Source of the DNA: Schistosoma mansoni | Taxonomy: Eukaryota > Platyhelminthes > Trematoda > Strigeidida > Schistosomatidae | NCBI RefSeq assembly: GCF_000237925.1 | Contig: NC_031502.1 | Span: 14,434,434-14,498,433 of the forward strand | Reading direction: 5' to 3' | DNA: 64,000 nt | Shown here: in pieces, positions 49,936 through 60,689 of the stretch | Layout: every line of letters begins with the position of its first letter | Position numbering within the stretch: position 1 is the first letter of the stretch | Notes under the pieces: generated by a model | Told to the model about the DNA's origin: nothing | Databases searched by the model: none | Seen by the model: only the letters and a program-made list of their open reading frames with translations | Translations under genes and position numbers: made by a program

Positions 49936-50296
49936 TATGAAAGCTGCAAAGGGCTAGCTTCTGTTGGTCCTTCACGACTCCTTGGCTGGGGTCTGAGAGA
50001 TGGTGCAACACAGTGGCTAGAGACGTTATCAGATATGGCTCAGAATAGAAGCCAGTGGCGTGCCTGCTGTAACCTTCTTTTACTTTCTTCATAAAGAGTG
50101 GCTATAACTTTCCTAACTGAGAGAGCTCTTCTGGTTGTAGATTCAGTTCCCCCCATCATTACTCTTCTCCTTTTCTTTTTTTCCTTCTTTTATATATACA
50201 CATCTTCTTCCTTCTCCTCCCATTCTCACTATTTTGTATGGCGCATATGTATCCGGTGCCCTTTGTACCAATATATATGTGATTAAATAAATAAAA

Positions 50297-51478
50297 TCAG
50301 CCTTCTTTTCTAGTTCTGTCCAGTTTTTGTTCATTCTTCTCATGTCTGTCTCCATTTCTCGGCGAAATGTGTTCTTTGGTCTTTCTTCTCCTTTGGCCTT
50401 CAGGATTCCATGTGAGGGCTTGTCTTGTGATGCAGTTGGGTGACTTCCTCAATGTGTGTCCTATCCACTTCCAGCGCTTCTTCCTCCGCTGAAATCTGGT
50501 TTGTTCTCTCCCACAGTAGCTTGTTGCTGATAGTGTCTGGCCAACGTATCCGAGGTATCTTGCGTAGACAACTGTTAATAGACACTTGTATCTTCTGGAT
50601 GATAGCTTTTGTAGTTTTCCACGTCTCCGCCCCATACAGTAAAACTGTCTTGACATTTGTATTGAAAATTCTGATCTTGGTGTTGGTTGACAATTGTTTT
50701 CAGTTCCAGATGTTCTTCAGTTGTAAATGTGCTGCTCTTGCTTTGCCGATCCTCGCCCTCACATCTGCATCTGATCCACCGTGTTCATCAATGATGCTGC
50801 CCAGATATGTTAAGGTTTCCACATCCTCCTAAGCTTCTCCTTCAAGTGTAATTCGATTGATACATGTTGTATTCTATCGGAGAGTCTTGCTTTTCCCTTT
50901 GTTTATATTGAGACCTACTGCTGCTGAGACTTCTGCTACATTGATCGTCTTCTGCATTTGTTGTTGCGTATGTGATAGAAGAGCTAGATCATCTGCGAAG
51001 TCTAAATCGTCCAGCTGCATCCTAGCTGTCCACTGTATCCCGTGCTTCCCTCTAGATGTTGACGTCTTCATGATCCAGTCGGTCATCAGGAGAAAGAGAA
51101 AGGGTGAGAGTAAGCAACCTTGCCTAACACCGGTCTTTACCTCGAATGAGTCGGTGTGTTGTCCTCCATGGATGATTTGGCAGTTTAATCCATCATAGGA
51201 ATTCCGTATGATATTGACTATCTTCTCAGGCACGCCGTAGTGTCGAAGAAGCCTCCATAGTGTTGTCCTGTCCATGCTATCAAATGCTTTCTCGTAGTCA
51301 ATGAAGTTGATGTCGAGTGATGAATTCCATTCAATTGATTGTTCCACAATGATCCATAGAGTTGCGATTTGGTCTGTACACGATCGATCCTTACGAAATC
51401 CAGCCTGTTGATTTTGAAGTTAGGCGTCAACGGAGTCCTTCATTCTATTTAACAATACCCTGTTGAAGGCTGCATATC
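50297..51478 (-). mobile_element. RTE-type LINE copy D3
   Basis: A decayed, 5'-truncated LINE tail-to-tail with LINE C. On the minus strand it has an RT start (AFNRVLLNRMKDSV near 51460), block A and B in 50874-51347 (FIDYEKAFDSMDRTTLW, EVKTGVRQGCLLSPFLFLL), block C LDFADDLALLSHT, and the C-terminal part at 50297-50693 ([20 protein letters not shown]). Frameshifts separate the frames. It is the best preserved of the D subfamily copies. Confidence 0.8.
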
Positions 51479-51646
51479 TAGTAACTACTTAATTCTAGAA
51501 CTAGAGGAGTATATAATCCAATCAACGATGGTTTTCTGTCATTGACGGTCAACTAATTCTTACAAAAAATTTTCTGAGTGGTTATTTCAAATGTGTGTAG
51601 TGTAATATTCAACTACCTTAAAGTAATCTTAACTATGAGGTAATCT

Positions 51647-52229
51647 TGTTATATCCTGGTGAAAATATAAGTACGGGTAACTCCCAGGACTTATTAATGG
51701 ACCATTATTCTATATAAATTCTTACTGTTTAACTATTGAATAACTAGATTGTGTATATCTATATTCGTCTTATTATAAGCTTCATTCGGAACTATGAATT
51801 ATTATTATACGATTTACTGTCCCTAAATTATATTCATTTGATTGATTATTGTATCCCACGTTCACAGCCACATTTGGCTTGATCTTGTACAGAAGTTATT
51901 TTCTATTTTATGGTGTGGTGCGGTCTGTCTGTCTGGTATATAAACCGAGTATGCTTCAACTAAATGATTCGCATAGCAGAAGCTGTAATTGGTGTTCTGG
52001 ACTCAATTGGAAGGGTCAGGCAGACAAGGGACCAATAAGGACGCTAGACTACTCATACTGGTCGAACGTCATTGATTTGGCACAGTGTTAAGATAGGAAA
52101 AGTCGTATTTCGATTGATGGATAATTCACGTGATAAAAAGTCGAACATAAGATGATAACGACTTGTCGTACGGCCTTCTTATTTTATAGTCGTAACAAAT
52201 TGGCGACGGCCTTTTGTAAATTCACAACA
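51647..52229 (+). mobile_element. Solo LTR 2
   Basis: A 583-bp unit starting TGTTA and ending CAACA, flanked by the 5-bp direct repeat AATCT (51642-51646 and 52230-52234). Long stretches match solo LTR 1, for example ATATAAGTACGGGTAACT and GACCAATAAGGACGCTAGA, with moderate divergence. An old solo LTR of the same family. Confidence 0.8.
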
Positions 52230-52322
52230 AATCTGTTCAGGAAAGTTCCATGTTGTTGTTTCAAAAAAATTGTCAAACACTCCACACTGTTACTATACAT
52301 TTAACTAGGACTTCGCCAGTTG

Positions 52323-53524
52323 TCAATCAGTCAGCTACAACGTAGGACCAGGCACATATATGCATCGGTCCAAGTTGCCATACCTCGTTAGCACAAGATG
52401 AACACCGGGTTCATAGAAGTAGTTAATTTAGTGGTGGTAGAATATAAAAGATAGGTTGCATATAAGGATATAGTATAGGAAGGAAGTTATGAAGCAATTT
52501 TAATCTCAAGGTTTAATTGAAGATAAAGAGTGTATATACCTAAGCCATTGTAATCGATTCTGAGCCATGTCACCCAGAGTCTCCAGTCATTGGTTATGAT
52601 AGTCACGCGGACCCCAACCAAGTAGTCTGCATCTGCCAACAAGGCTCAGACTACAAGTTAGTGACTTCAAGGACTGATGCCACGTTTTGGTTTGGCCGCC
52701 CCTAACTCTCTTCCAACCATTGCCGATACTAGTCTGCATAGCACGTCGTGGTAATCGGTGTCCAGGCATCCGTAACACGTGGCCCAACCATCTCATTCGA
52801 TGAAGATTCATAACCTCATCAACTGATTTACCATCATTCCCTAATACCCTGTGTCTAACCTCGCTATTACTTACCCGGTGATCCCAGAAGATGCGAGCAA
52901 TATTCCTAAGGCATCTGTGGTTAAATTCTAGTAACTTACGAGTATCTTCTACTGTTAATGGCCACGTTTCACAGCTGTAAAGTGGAACAGACCGGACTGT
53001 TGTGCAGTATACTTATCCCTTAATTGATAGATGGACATCTCGTCTTCGCCATAGGTGACACAAGTTAGCAAAAACCAAACGAGCTTTTTGAATCCGTGGA
53101 GAGATTTTGTCAGGCACCAATCCATTGGGGCTGGTCAGACTTCGAAGGTAAGTGAAGTTGTTGACGCGTTCGACTGCTTCACACCCTATCCTTAGTTCAG
53201 ACGTTGACCCAGGCCAGTCCTGGAGTAACAATTTACATTTAGATGGGGAGAAACGCATCCCAAACATCCTGACATTATTACTCAGTTATAACAAAAGACT
53301 CTGCATTTTGTCAGCGTCTTCACCAAACAGGACTATGTCATCTGCGTATTCTAAGTCGATAAGTGGACCTCCTGGTAGAAGATAAGTGCCCGAGAATTCA
53401 GTCAACGAGTGTGTTATTTCCAGCAATAGGTCTATAATGAAGTTAAAAAAAAATGGGGATAGTGGACAGCCTTGTCGGACACCACTTGAGGTTGTAAACT
53501 CAGATGACAGTTCGTCATAAGCTC
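52323..53524 (-). mobile_element. RTE-type LINE copy B2
   Basis: Same subfamily as copy B1 in EFTUD2 intron 14. The 3' UTR with GTCA-type end lies near 52325. RT C-terminal frames are 52587-52811 (LHRMRWLGHVLRMPGHRLPR) and 53013-53267 (FGMRFSPSKCKLLLQDW). Traces of the YADD and GVRQG blocks lie near 53335 and 53480. It stops at 53524 exactly where duplication copy 2 begins. Confidence 0.8.
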
Positions 53525-53837
53525 TGGAGTGAAGCGGTTCGAAAATATAGTTGGAAAGTTATCGATTAGTTGAGAAGTGTTTGATCTAAGCTGGCTAGTT
53601 GCTACGAGGGATACTTAACACGCAGTTCCCGATGTTGATCTAGCCTGGATATGTGGCCGTGAGCGTTTACCTAGGGTTTATCCATTAAAACTGATGAGGT
53701 CAGGACCAATGTCGGATACTCACAGAACTATTTATTTTAGGGATTTGTTTACCTCCACCAACAGAACTAAAACAGGCCTTCTAGCCTTTGGAGTTTTCAT
53801 TCCTCAGTAGTAAGAATAGGAGGTCTATCGACCTATA

Positions 53838-54815
53838 TTAAGCCTTGCAATTTGTAACACTGTGGAGGTCCAATCTTGTCTGGAATATATCAACAGAAGT
53901 TTCTGATATTACATGATCTGGTAGAGAGTTCCAGTAGTTCAGTACACGGTGAGAGAAACAGAACTTCAGACGTAAATAATGTGATCTTGGTTTTTGTACA
54001 TTCTTAGAATGTCCTTTTAAATGATCAGTCCTAAACGCAAGGACAGAGAGACCCTTTACCATTTCGCTCCCTCCTCGTTGGACTCGTTCCAGTATATCCA
54101 CCTAATACTCGAAACAAGGACTCGTTGTCCTAATCCCATATTCCTAGTGCGGCCACACGAAAGTTGGGTATAATACTCTAAAAATTTCTTCGTCCAAGTA
54201 CTGAAAGACCTACTAACAGCCCATAATACCGTACAGTCTTCAGGAGCGACAGCCTTGCAGCTGCTTGGAATTTTTTGGCCACTGCTTATTATGACTCCTA
54301 GATTCTTATAGTCCATTACTTTAGGTAACACAACTCTTCATAATGTGTAGTGATATGATACGCCATAGTTATTTAATTGCATCGTCAAACTCTCGTTAAA
54401 ATTTACTTGTAATGACCACCTGTCCTTCCATGCAGCCAGTGAATTGAGATCGTCCTGTACTATTATTCTATCTGACATACTGTGTATGGGAATCCAAATC
54501 TTTGTGTCATCGGCAAGGAGTAGAACGAATGACTTTGCTACAGTTGGGTATTCATTAAAAAAAGTAGAAAAAGAAGGGTAACTAGGAACTTAGTTTGAGG
54601 AACTCCACGTTTCACAGGCTCTCACGCTAAGTGAGCTTCATTTGCTCTTATCCTCTGTCTCCTGTCATTGAGAATGTCACTCGTCTAGTCTATGGTTTCA
54701 CAGTGGATTCCAGAACTTTCCAGTTCTTGTTTAGGACCCGAATAAGTAGCCTTGTCAAAGGCTTTACTTAGATCTATGAAATCCACATCTACGGGGATAT
54801 TTCTATCTTGACAGT
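53838..54815 (-). mobile_element. CR1-like LINE fragment (duplication copy 2)
   Basis: A CR1/SR1-type LINE with many breaks. From right to left on the minus strand come RT block A (FIDLSKAFDKA-like near 54770), GVPQ block B near 54600, an ADDTKIWIPIHSM-like block C near 54500, then the C-terminal frames 54056-54331 and 53838-54101 (FSHRVLNYWNSLPDHVISET). It extends the fragment seen in copy 1. Confidence 0.7.
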
Positions 54816-54819
54816 TTGG

Positions 54820-55565
54820 CCTGCCCTTTGTTTACCTCAATCTGATACAACAACTGAACACTTAAAACCGTTCATCAGTCCGTGATCTGAAGGATGTCAG
54901 TCCTTATGTAATAGCTTGTCGCGCGGAAAAATGGTTTAAGATGATTGTGTTGTTCTTCTTAAGGATCTGCTCCTCAAGGTCGTTGGCAAAAGGCGGAGTG
55001 GTTGGAGCTTCGTTTTGTAACGGCATTAAAAATCATTACATGCGGCGTTACTAACGCGAGTTTGTTTTTCTTTTTGCAGGGAAGCAAAGAGTTAACGTAC
55101 TTAAAGAAGGGAAACAAGCCCTACGTAGGCGGAACCTTCAGAACAGTGAATAAAAGTATTTTGTAATAAGTTTCCCTTTTTGTACTCGAACCGCGTCTTT
55201 CAATTTTAAAAATATAACTGTTGTGCCACTACGTCGCGTTCTTACTTCAGAGACATTTTCCGGTCCTTAATGTTGTGCTGTTGTTTCAGATCACTCCTGC
55301 TCCCAAGCGAACGCTAATATATGACGTGCTACAATTTGTAACGGATTTGGAAAGTTACTTTGTCAGCTTCTGTTTCCGGTTATCACTTTGTTTTATCTCA
55401 CCTTCGCGTTGTTCATAATTGCTGTCGATTGCTTTCTTTGTTAAGAGTAAGTACATTTTTGTGCTTGATGAGTCGTCTGCTCACTTTTGCTCTCTCATCC
55501 AGCTTTCTGTGCGAAAATATTATGCGTTATTTAACATTCTCACTAATGTCCATTTTCATGAGGAA
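54820..55565. other. Unrecognised sequence between CR1 and Merlin elements
   Basis: No domain recognised. Frames 55221-55418 and 55360-55569 are short and have no known resemblance. This stretch exists only in copy 2 because copy 1 has the gap. Confidence 0.4.
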
Positions 55566-55666
55566 GTAAAGACAAAATCCTGAGGTATTACGACGCTTGA
55601 ATGAATCTTGAGAAGTATTAGTTGATCAGGAAGCAGTATAGAGCAAAGTATATTATACAAAATTTC

Positions 55667-56408
55667 TGCGAGACTAAAGTATACTGCCGAGTCAATCAGA
55701 AGCTTTCGCGGGTCTTCAAGGTCACGGCGCTAAGTTCGGTACCTGATGCTTACGTACGTTCGGTTTACAGCGGATTTTAGGGAAGACGTGATAATTCAGC
55801 GTTTGCAAGAGAAGTGATCATAAGATTTTGGCGCGAAATTCAACTATATATTTGGATAAATAGAGTTTTGGCATCATAGCTGATGTCAGTTCGTGATGAG
55901 AACCCTAAGTACAATTCCTAGCCTTAACCATGAACTGTAAATCATAATTTGAATTCTCTACACAAGTTTATAACCCTCATTTGGTCTTAGTTATTATTTT
56001 GACACTCAGGATCACTCTAGCGTTGCTCAAAGGTCGTCCATAACTTATAGTCTCACCCTTAACCATAAACCCTAACCCTAAACCGTAAACCATACCAATA
56101 TACCAACAACATTGAAGCTATGTGGTCGAAGCTAAAAGAATTTTTGGGACCTTATCACGGCTTCAGAGGTCGACTACTATGGAGCCATATGGATGTGTTC
56201 CTGTACCGAATTCACTATGATTTTAGAACTTCTGAACCTATATCTGACCTTGAGATGTTTTTGAGTTATGTAAAAGAACAGTATCTTCTTTAATATTTGA
56301 GTTTTGTATTATATATTTCACTGTATGCTAACTGTCTTCTGATTGGCTAATATTTCTCAAGGTCATTTGAGATTCGTTCAAAGGTCGGCACTATAGTTTA
56401 GTCTCGCC
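55667..56408 (+). mobile_element. Inner Merlin-derived MITE-like element
   Basis: 742 bp bounded by 24-bp inverted ends (left TGCGAGACTAAAGTATACTG, right the complement of GGCGAGACTAAACTATAGTG) and by a perfect 8-bp target duplication AAAATTTC at 55659-55666 and 56409-56416. Eight to nine bases is the Merlin rule. Inside are the first part of a transposase (near 55760) and the last part (TNNIEAMWSKLKEFL at 56095-56140, with the catalytic Glu kept). The middle is deleted. Confidence 0.8.
55932..56056. mobile_element. Possible small MITE nested in the inner Merlin element
   Basis: About 125 bp flanked by the 10-bp direct repeat CCTTAACCAT (55922-55931 and 56057-56066). The right end, read inward, is GGTGAGACTATAAGTTATGG, which again looks like a Merlin terminus. 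The left end matches it only weakly, and nearby CCCTAA-like repeats could produce the direct repeat by chance. Confidence 0.4.
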
Positions 56409-57374
56409 AAAATTTCTTTTATGTGATTTCTGAACATTTTAAGGTTAGAAAGAGGTTCAGAGGCTCTAAAATCGTTATGCATACGGTAGTTATCCATATA
56501 ACTCCATAGTAGTCGACCTCTGAAGCCATGATAAGGTGGCAAAAACTTTCAGCCTTGACCACATATCTCCAATATTGTTTGTGTGCACTCCGGTTGTTCG
56601 GTCCACAAAATGCCGTTTGTGGACGACACAATGCACATAACCAAGTCTATGTAGGCATCGGTACTCTCTCCAATCACCCGTATATATTGTAGTACCTGGC
56701 TGCACATATTCCCGTATAATTGGTACTATAGTTGTAGCCTGTCGGCATCTGACCCGTTAGAACTGTCCCTTTTGAGATGACCTGTTGTATATTCCAAGGA
56801 CCTGTGAGGTATGTTTATGTAAGTGCTACTTACCCAGTGCTCTTCAACACTACGTCCTCTATTGAATTTTCATTTCCTGGCAACTGTTTTGCCTATTTCA
56901 ACGATTCTCCCAAATAACTCATGTAAGCTTGTCATTTTCACTGCTCGTATATCTCTACAATACTCATGTCACTAAACAGTCGAAGCTTCAGTAAAATCTG
57001 CAAATTTTACAGCCGGTGTTACTGGTGCTTTTATTATCCAGTTCGCAGCATTATCATAATTCGCCTTAGTCTCAATGCGAATCGAGGGGAAAAAAGTTCC
57101 TATTCTAGCAGACTTCCTCTCCCAACACATATTACATCGAAAGACAACATCGTCGCGGTAGTCTGCACAAGGTCCACAAGTCATTTGATTCCCACAATCA
57201 CAAATAAAGGAACTTCTTAGTAGTCCCATTTGTTGTAGCCGTTCAGTTATAATGTCTTCCCTAAAATCCGTATTGAACCAATCGTATGTGAGCATCAGGT
57301 ACTGTAATTGGCGTCGTGATCTTGAAACCCCTCAAACGCTTCTGATTGGCTCATCCATGAGTTATAGTCTCGCC

Positions 57375-58400
57375 GAAATCTGATTGGTTTGTCCGTATAC
57401 TTTGTTTCTGCCTGGTTATAGCTTTGCGTCGTGTATTTCTCGTGTTTCAATTAACTAGCCGTAACTTACTCATCTAGGTCAAAAAAGTTACTCGGATTGC
57501 GAAAGCGAAGTCATACCCACCTCATATAACTTATGGGTTGTTTCTATCTGGTAGACATTGTATTTGCTGAAATCTTCCTCAGGCTTCTAAAGAAATAGCT
57601 TTTGGCTCACATTTTCGGTTTACTGCCTAACTGTAAGCGTTTCTGATTGTTATCAGTCTGAATTGGTCTCTGCATAATAGGTGGTTGTAATGTAGATAAA
57701 CAAAATTCAGGTACCAGTTCCTAATTTATACAGAGAATAGTTTTTAAATCACGCTTTATGTTAAGTAATCATAAAATGGAAACTCGTTGATATTTAAAAT
57801 CTCTTCTATGTATTCTGCTAAACATGTGGTGAATTAAGCAAGTGTTAGACGTTGAGAGTTCATGATACTCAACTGTATTATTCATAATTGGTGATAAACA
57901 CCTGAATTTTGTAGGTACAACTCTCCCATACTTTTACTTAAGTATGACCTTATCCCGTTTCTTTCAAGTAGCTAAATTAAATTGTTTACGCCAAATGCTC
58001 TGACGGTAGAATGGGTGCGCATTCGTTTCAAAATTTAGGAAGCGCAAAATCTTATTCGTTATGATAAAATGACTTTAGGGTCGCGTTTAAGTTACCACTT
58101 GGTAATTTAGTGTTCTCTCCTGCATAATTTACTACCAAGAAATTAAACTCAACGATCCTGAATCGTTGTTCTAGTACATTTTAATGTGCTCCATTAGCCG
58201 TTTGGCCTTGTCGTTCTGCAAATTCGATCAAATTTTTGATTTAGTTTAATAAACTAATCAAGTGTCATATTTTCCGGCACATTTGATTGGCCGTTGATCA
58301 TAATTGAGAAGTCATACAGGCCTCTTGAGATAACTTCTTTTGCTCTTCACATATTTCTTGGGCCTCCATATTGGAGTAACATAGTGAAACCAGATTAGTG
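57375..58400. other. Unrecognised part of the duplicated block, copy 2
   Basis: Same sequence as 44930-45955; no element or gene identified. Confidence 0.5.
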
Positions 58401-58401
58401 T

Positions 58402-58543
58402 TATGATTTATTTATTTATTTGAACACAAACATTGGTACAAGAGGACACCAAATACATATGCACCACACAGTAACAATGAGGCCAGTAGTGGTTACCATT
58501 GATTTGTGTGAAGGATGTGATTCTGCCCGGCTGCCCAAACCCA
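58402..58543 (-). repeat. Element E tail fragment, duplication copy 2
   Basis: Duplicate of 45957-46098. Confidence 0.65.
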
Positions 58544-58793
58544 AGCTAGTAGAAAATCAGTATAAGGTTTTGATATTTAGAATTAGATATCGTGCAATCC
58601 GATACTTGTGTGTGTGATTGAGGATATTTGCGTTGATATTAGCTACTGTGAATCATGAGGTTAGGTTTTGGTGTTTGAACTTACATGATGACTAACTGAT
58701 ATATTTGGTACTGGTCAATAGTGTTCGGTTAAATACCGTTTATCTTCGTTTTAAAACATTTTACTAGGTTTATTTAACAAATTTTGAACTTTC

Positions 58794-59039
58794 ATGTTTT
58801 TAAGGCTTTTAGTTATGGTTGAAAGCATTCCAGGGACTTCAAGAAGTGTACATAATGCACCTAAAGTTCCTACTAGTGGTTACCTAATACCACGGACTAA
58901 AGATTGCAAAAAGCGCGCTTGTCAGAGTTCAGGATCGGTTGAGTCTACACAGTCCTGTTGGAAATCCTTTTACAAAGCGGAAGTTGCTTCTAGTGAAGTC
59001 AATAAAGATTATAAGGTAAATTTTTGGGCTTATGTATAG
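58794..59039 (+). other. Unidentified open frame, possible orphan exon (copy 2)
   Basis: Identical translation to 46349-46594. See that entry for what can be said. Confidence 0.25.
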
Positions 59040-59184
59040 CTGGAATATCAGTGAATGAAGTAATGTAATTTTAAAGTTTTGAGTACAGTTTTGGAATATT
59101 TAAGTCTCGGCTCATTGTTTTGTTGAATATTTCTAAGTTTGAATCGGCTGCATATCTTACTTACGTACTTAGTTTCGCCTGTTA

Positions 59185-59501
59185 CTCTCAATGGAGCATA
59201 GGCCGCCCATCAGCATTCTCCAACCCACTCTGTCTCAACAGTCGTTTATGTGCTTAACAGTCGGTTATGTGCTGTTAGATTAGAAAGTTCCATCAAAGTG
59301 AGAAGAAATCGGCGCGAGAAACGGTGTCTTTTCGTCATCTCCGCCTATGCCCCGACAGATTGCAGCCCGGATGCAATCAAGGATGAGTTTTACCATCAGT
59401 TAACTGTTTTTCTCCAGAAAGCGCGTTCGACAGATATTGTAGTATTAGCCGGAGACTTGAATGCACAGGTCGGGCGTCTAGGCACAGAAGAGAGTCGTTT
59501 A
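59185..59501 (+). mobile_element. LINE C endonuclease fragment (duplication copy 2)
   Basis: Repeats the LINE C 5' part (FVISAYAPTDCSPDAIKDEF; VVLAGDLNAQVG). In this copy the LINE does not resume, because the duplication ends inside the following LTR. Confidence 0.75.
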
Positions 59502-59763
59502 TGTTAAGTAGTAGCGAAGATATAAGTACGGGTAACTTGCAGGACCTACTATTGGACTATCATTCTTATTGTATAACTATTCGGTAACTAGATTATCTAT
59601 ATCTATATTCATCTTATTGTAAGCTTCATTTTGACCTATTGGTTATTATTGTATGATTTACTGTTCCTAAGTTATACTCAGTTTATTGATTATTGTCTCC
59701 CACGCTTACAGCCTCATTTGGCCTGGTTCTGTACAAATATTATTTTCTATTTTACGGTGTGGT
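59502..59763 (+). mobile_element. Solo LTR 1, partial copy
   Basis: The first 262 bases of solo LTR 1 (47057-47318). It is cut at 59763 by the duplication edge. Confidence 0.75.
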
Positions 59764-60175
59764 CAATAATATTTATAGACCGTTCGAAAGGTAGCGATAC
59801 GATGAGATCTAAGACGCGTTTGGCACCCGAAACACGAGTCCACATTACCTTATCATTTAGAGGTGACTCACATAGTCTCATGTTGAAACGAAGACCATCA
59901 TTAGGACATTTTATGCAGCCCAATTCGTCATTATCAAAAATCGATGTCTGTGTGTCGCCAAAAACCCTATCAGCGTGTAAGCGACTGTATCACATCCCAT
60001 TGGGTGTGCAAAAACACGTACATAGGGAGGAGCAGTCGTGAGCTACCAGTAAGGCTGGCTGAAAAAGTATTCAAATGGCTACAAAGACAAATGAATTCCA
60101 GCGGTCAAATAAGACCACAGGATAGGCTAATATCTTCATCCATTACGAAACATTTGGTTGAGACCAGTTAAAATT
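59764..60175 (+). pseudogene. Penelope-like element C-terminal fragment
   Basis: Two overlapping frames (59631-60041 and 59944-60171) give VHITLSFRGDSHSLMLKRRP and then NTYIGRSSRELPVRLAEKVF with SSSITKHLVET. The second is the YIGRT-type strand and helix of the GIY-YIG endonuclease found in Penelope-like elements; the first resembles the region after their RT. One frameshift is needed between them. It begins exactly where duplication copy 2 ends. Confidence 0.6.
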
Positions 60176-60369
60176 GCCTAAGACAGAGTTCGATGGAAAA
60201 TACTGGTGGGCGGCCTATGCTCCTCTACGAGGGGTAAGTAAAGTCAAAGGTTGACATCAAGTCAGCCTTCTTAATTTTGTACAAATGTTTTCAAGAGCGT
60301 ATGCTAAAGCTTATTGAAATCCTAGCTATAGAGAAACTGACACCCGATTGTGTGATCAAAAACAATATG

Positions 60370-60569
60370 NNNNNNNNNNNNNNNNNNNNNNNNNNNNNNN
60401 NNNNNNNNNNNNNNNNNNNNNNNNNNNNNNNNNNNNNNNNNNNNNNNNNNNNNNNNNNNNNNNNNNNNNNNNNNNNNNNNNNNNNNNNNNNNNNNNNNNN
60501 NNNNNNNNNNNNNNNNNNNNNNNNNNNNNNNNNNNNNNNNNNNNNNNNNNNNNNNNNNNNNNNNNNNNN
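60370..60569. other. Assembly gap (200 N)
   Basis: A second run of exactly 200 N, so the real distance is unknown. Confidence 0.99.
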
Positions 60570-60689
60570 AGTAATTCCTCGGAGTTCTAGCTGAGATCCC
60601 TATGACCGAGTGGTAGCTAATCTATGTCTTGTACAGACAGGTATCTAGCCTCACGTACAATGGAAGGTTGGTCGCACAATATTTGTGGA

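Larger units (their letters stand above)
46740..50296 (+). mobile_element. RTE-type LINE copy C, split by a solo LTR
   Basis: The longest LINE in the window. The AP endonuclease starts near 46800 (FVISAYAPTDCSPDAIKDEF; VVLAGDLNAQVGRLGTEES), is interrupted at 47057-47631 by a solo LTR, and resumes in register at 47637 (GGRWGLVGRRTDNGDRLLQL). Frame 47685-48515 holds the rest of the endonuclease and linker, and 48637-49935 the RT. A few frameshifts break it. The 3' end is GTACCAATATATATGTGATT plus an A/T-rich tail at 50296. It is a related but distinct subfamily from A and B, and it shares its tail with element E. Confidence 0.85.
55570..57374 (-). mobile_element. Outer Merlin DNA transposon (duplication copy 2), interrupted
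   Basis: A Merlin (IS1016-like) element. The 5' end at 57374 carries GGCGAGACTATAA. Transposase pieces are at 56972-57295 (zinc ribbon CDCGNQMTCGPCADYRDDVV), then a broken linker, then 56490-56705 (IYTGDWREYRCLHRLGYVHC and GVHTNNIGDMWSRLK). The catalytic Glu of the NxIExxW motif is Gly here, so the enzyme is dead. At 55659-56416 the element is split by a second, inverted Merlin copy. Its own 3' end, with a weak terminal repeat, is placed near 55570. Confidence 0.65.
53523..59763. repeat. Long direct duplication, copy 2
   Basis: Partner of 42839-47318; the offset is 10684 before and 12445 after the gap position. It is complete where copy 1 has its gap. Its right edge stops in the middle of the solo LTR sequence (at the equivalent of 47318) and is followed by a Penelope-like fragment. 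Confidence 0.9.

Noticed and set aside
56065-56095. Telomere-like CCCTAA repeats
   Set aside because: Only about two imperfect units are present, inside a transposon; too short to be an interstitial telomere.
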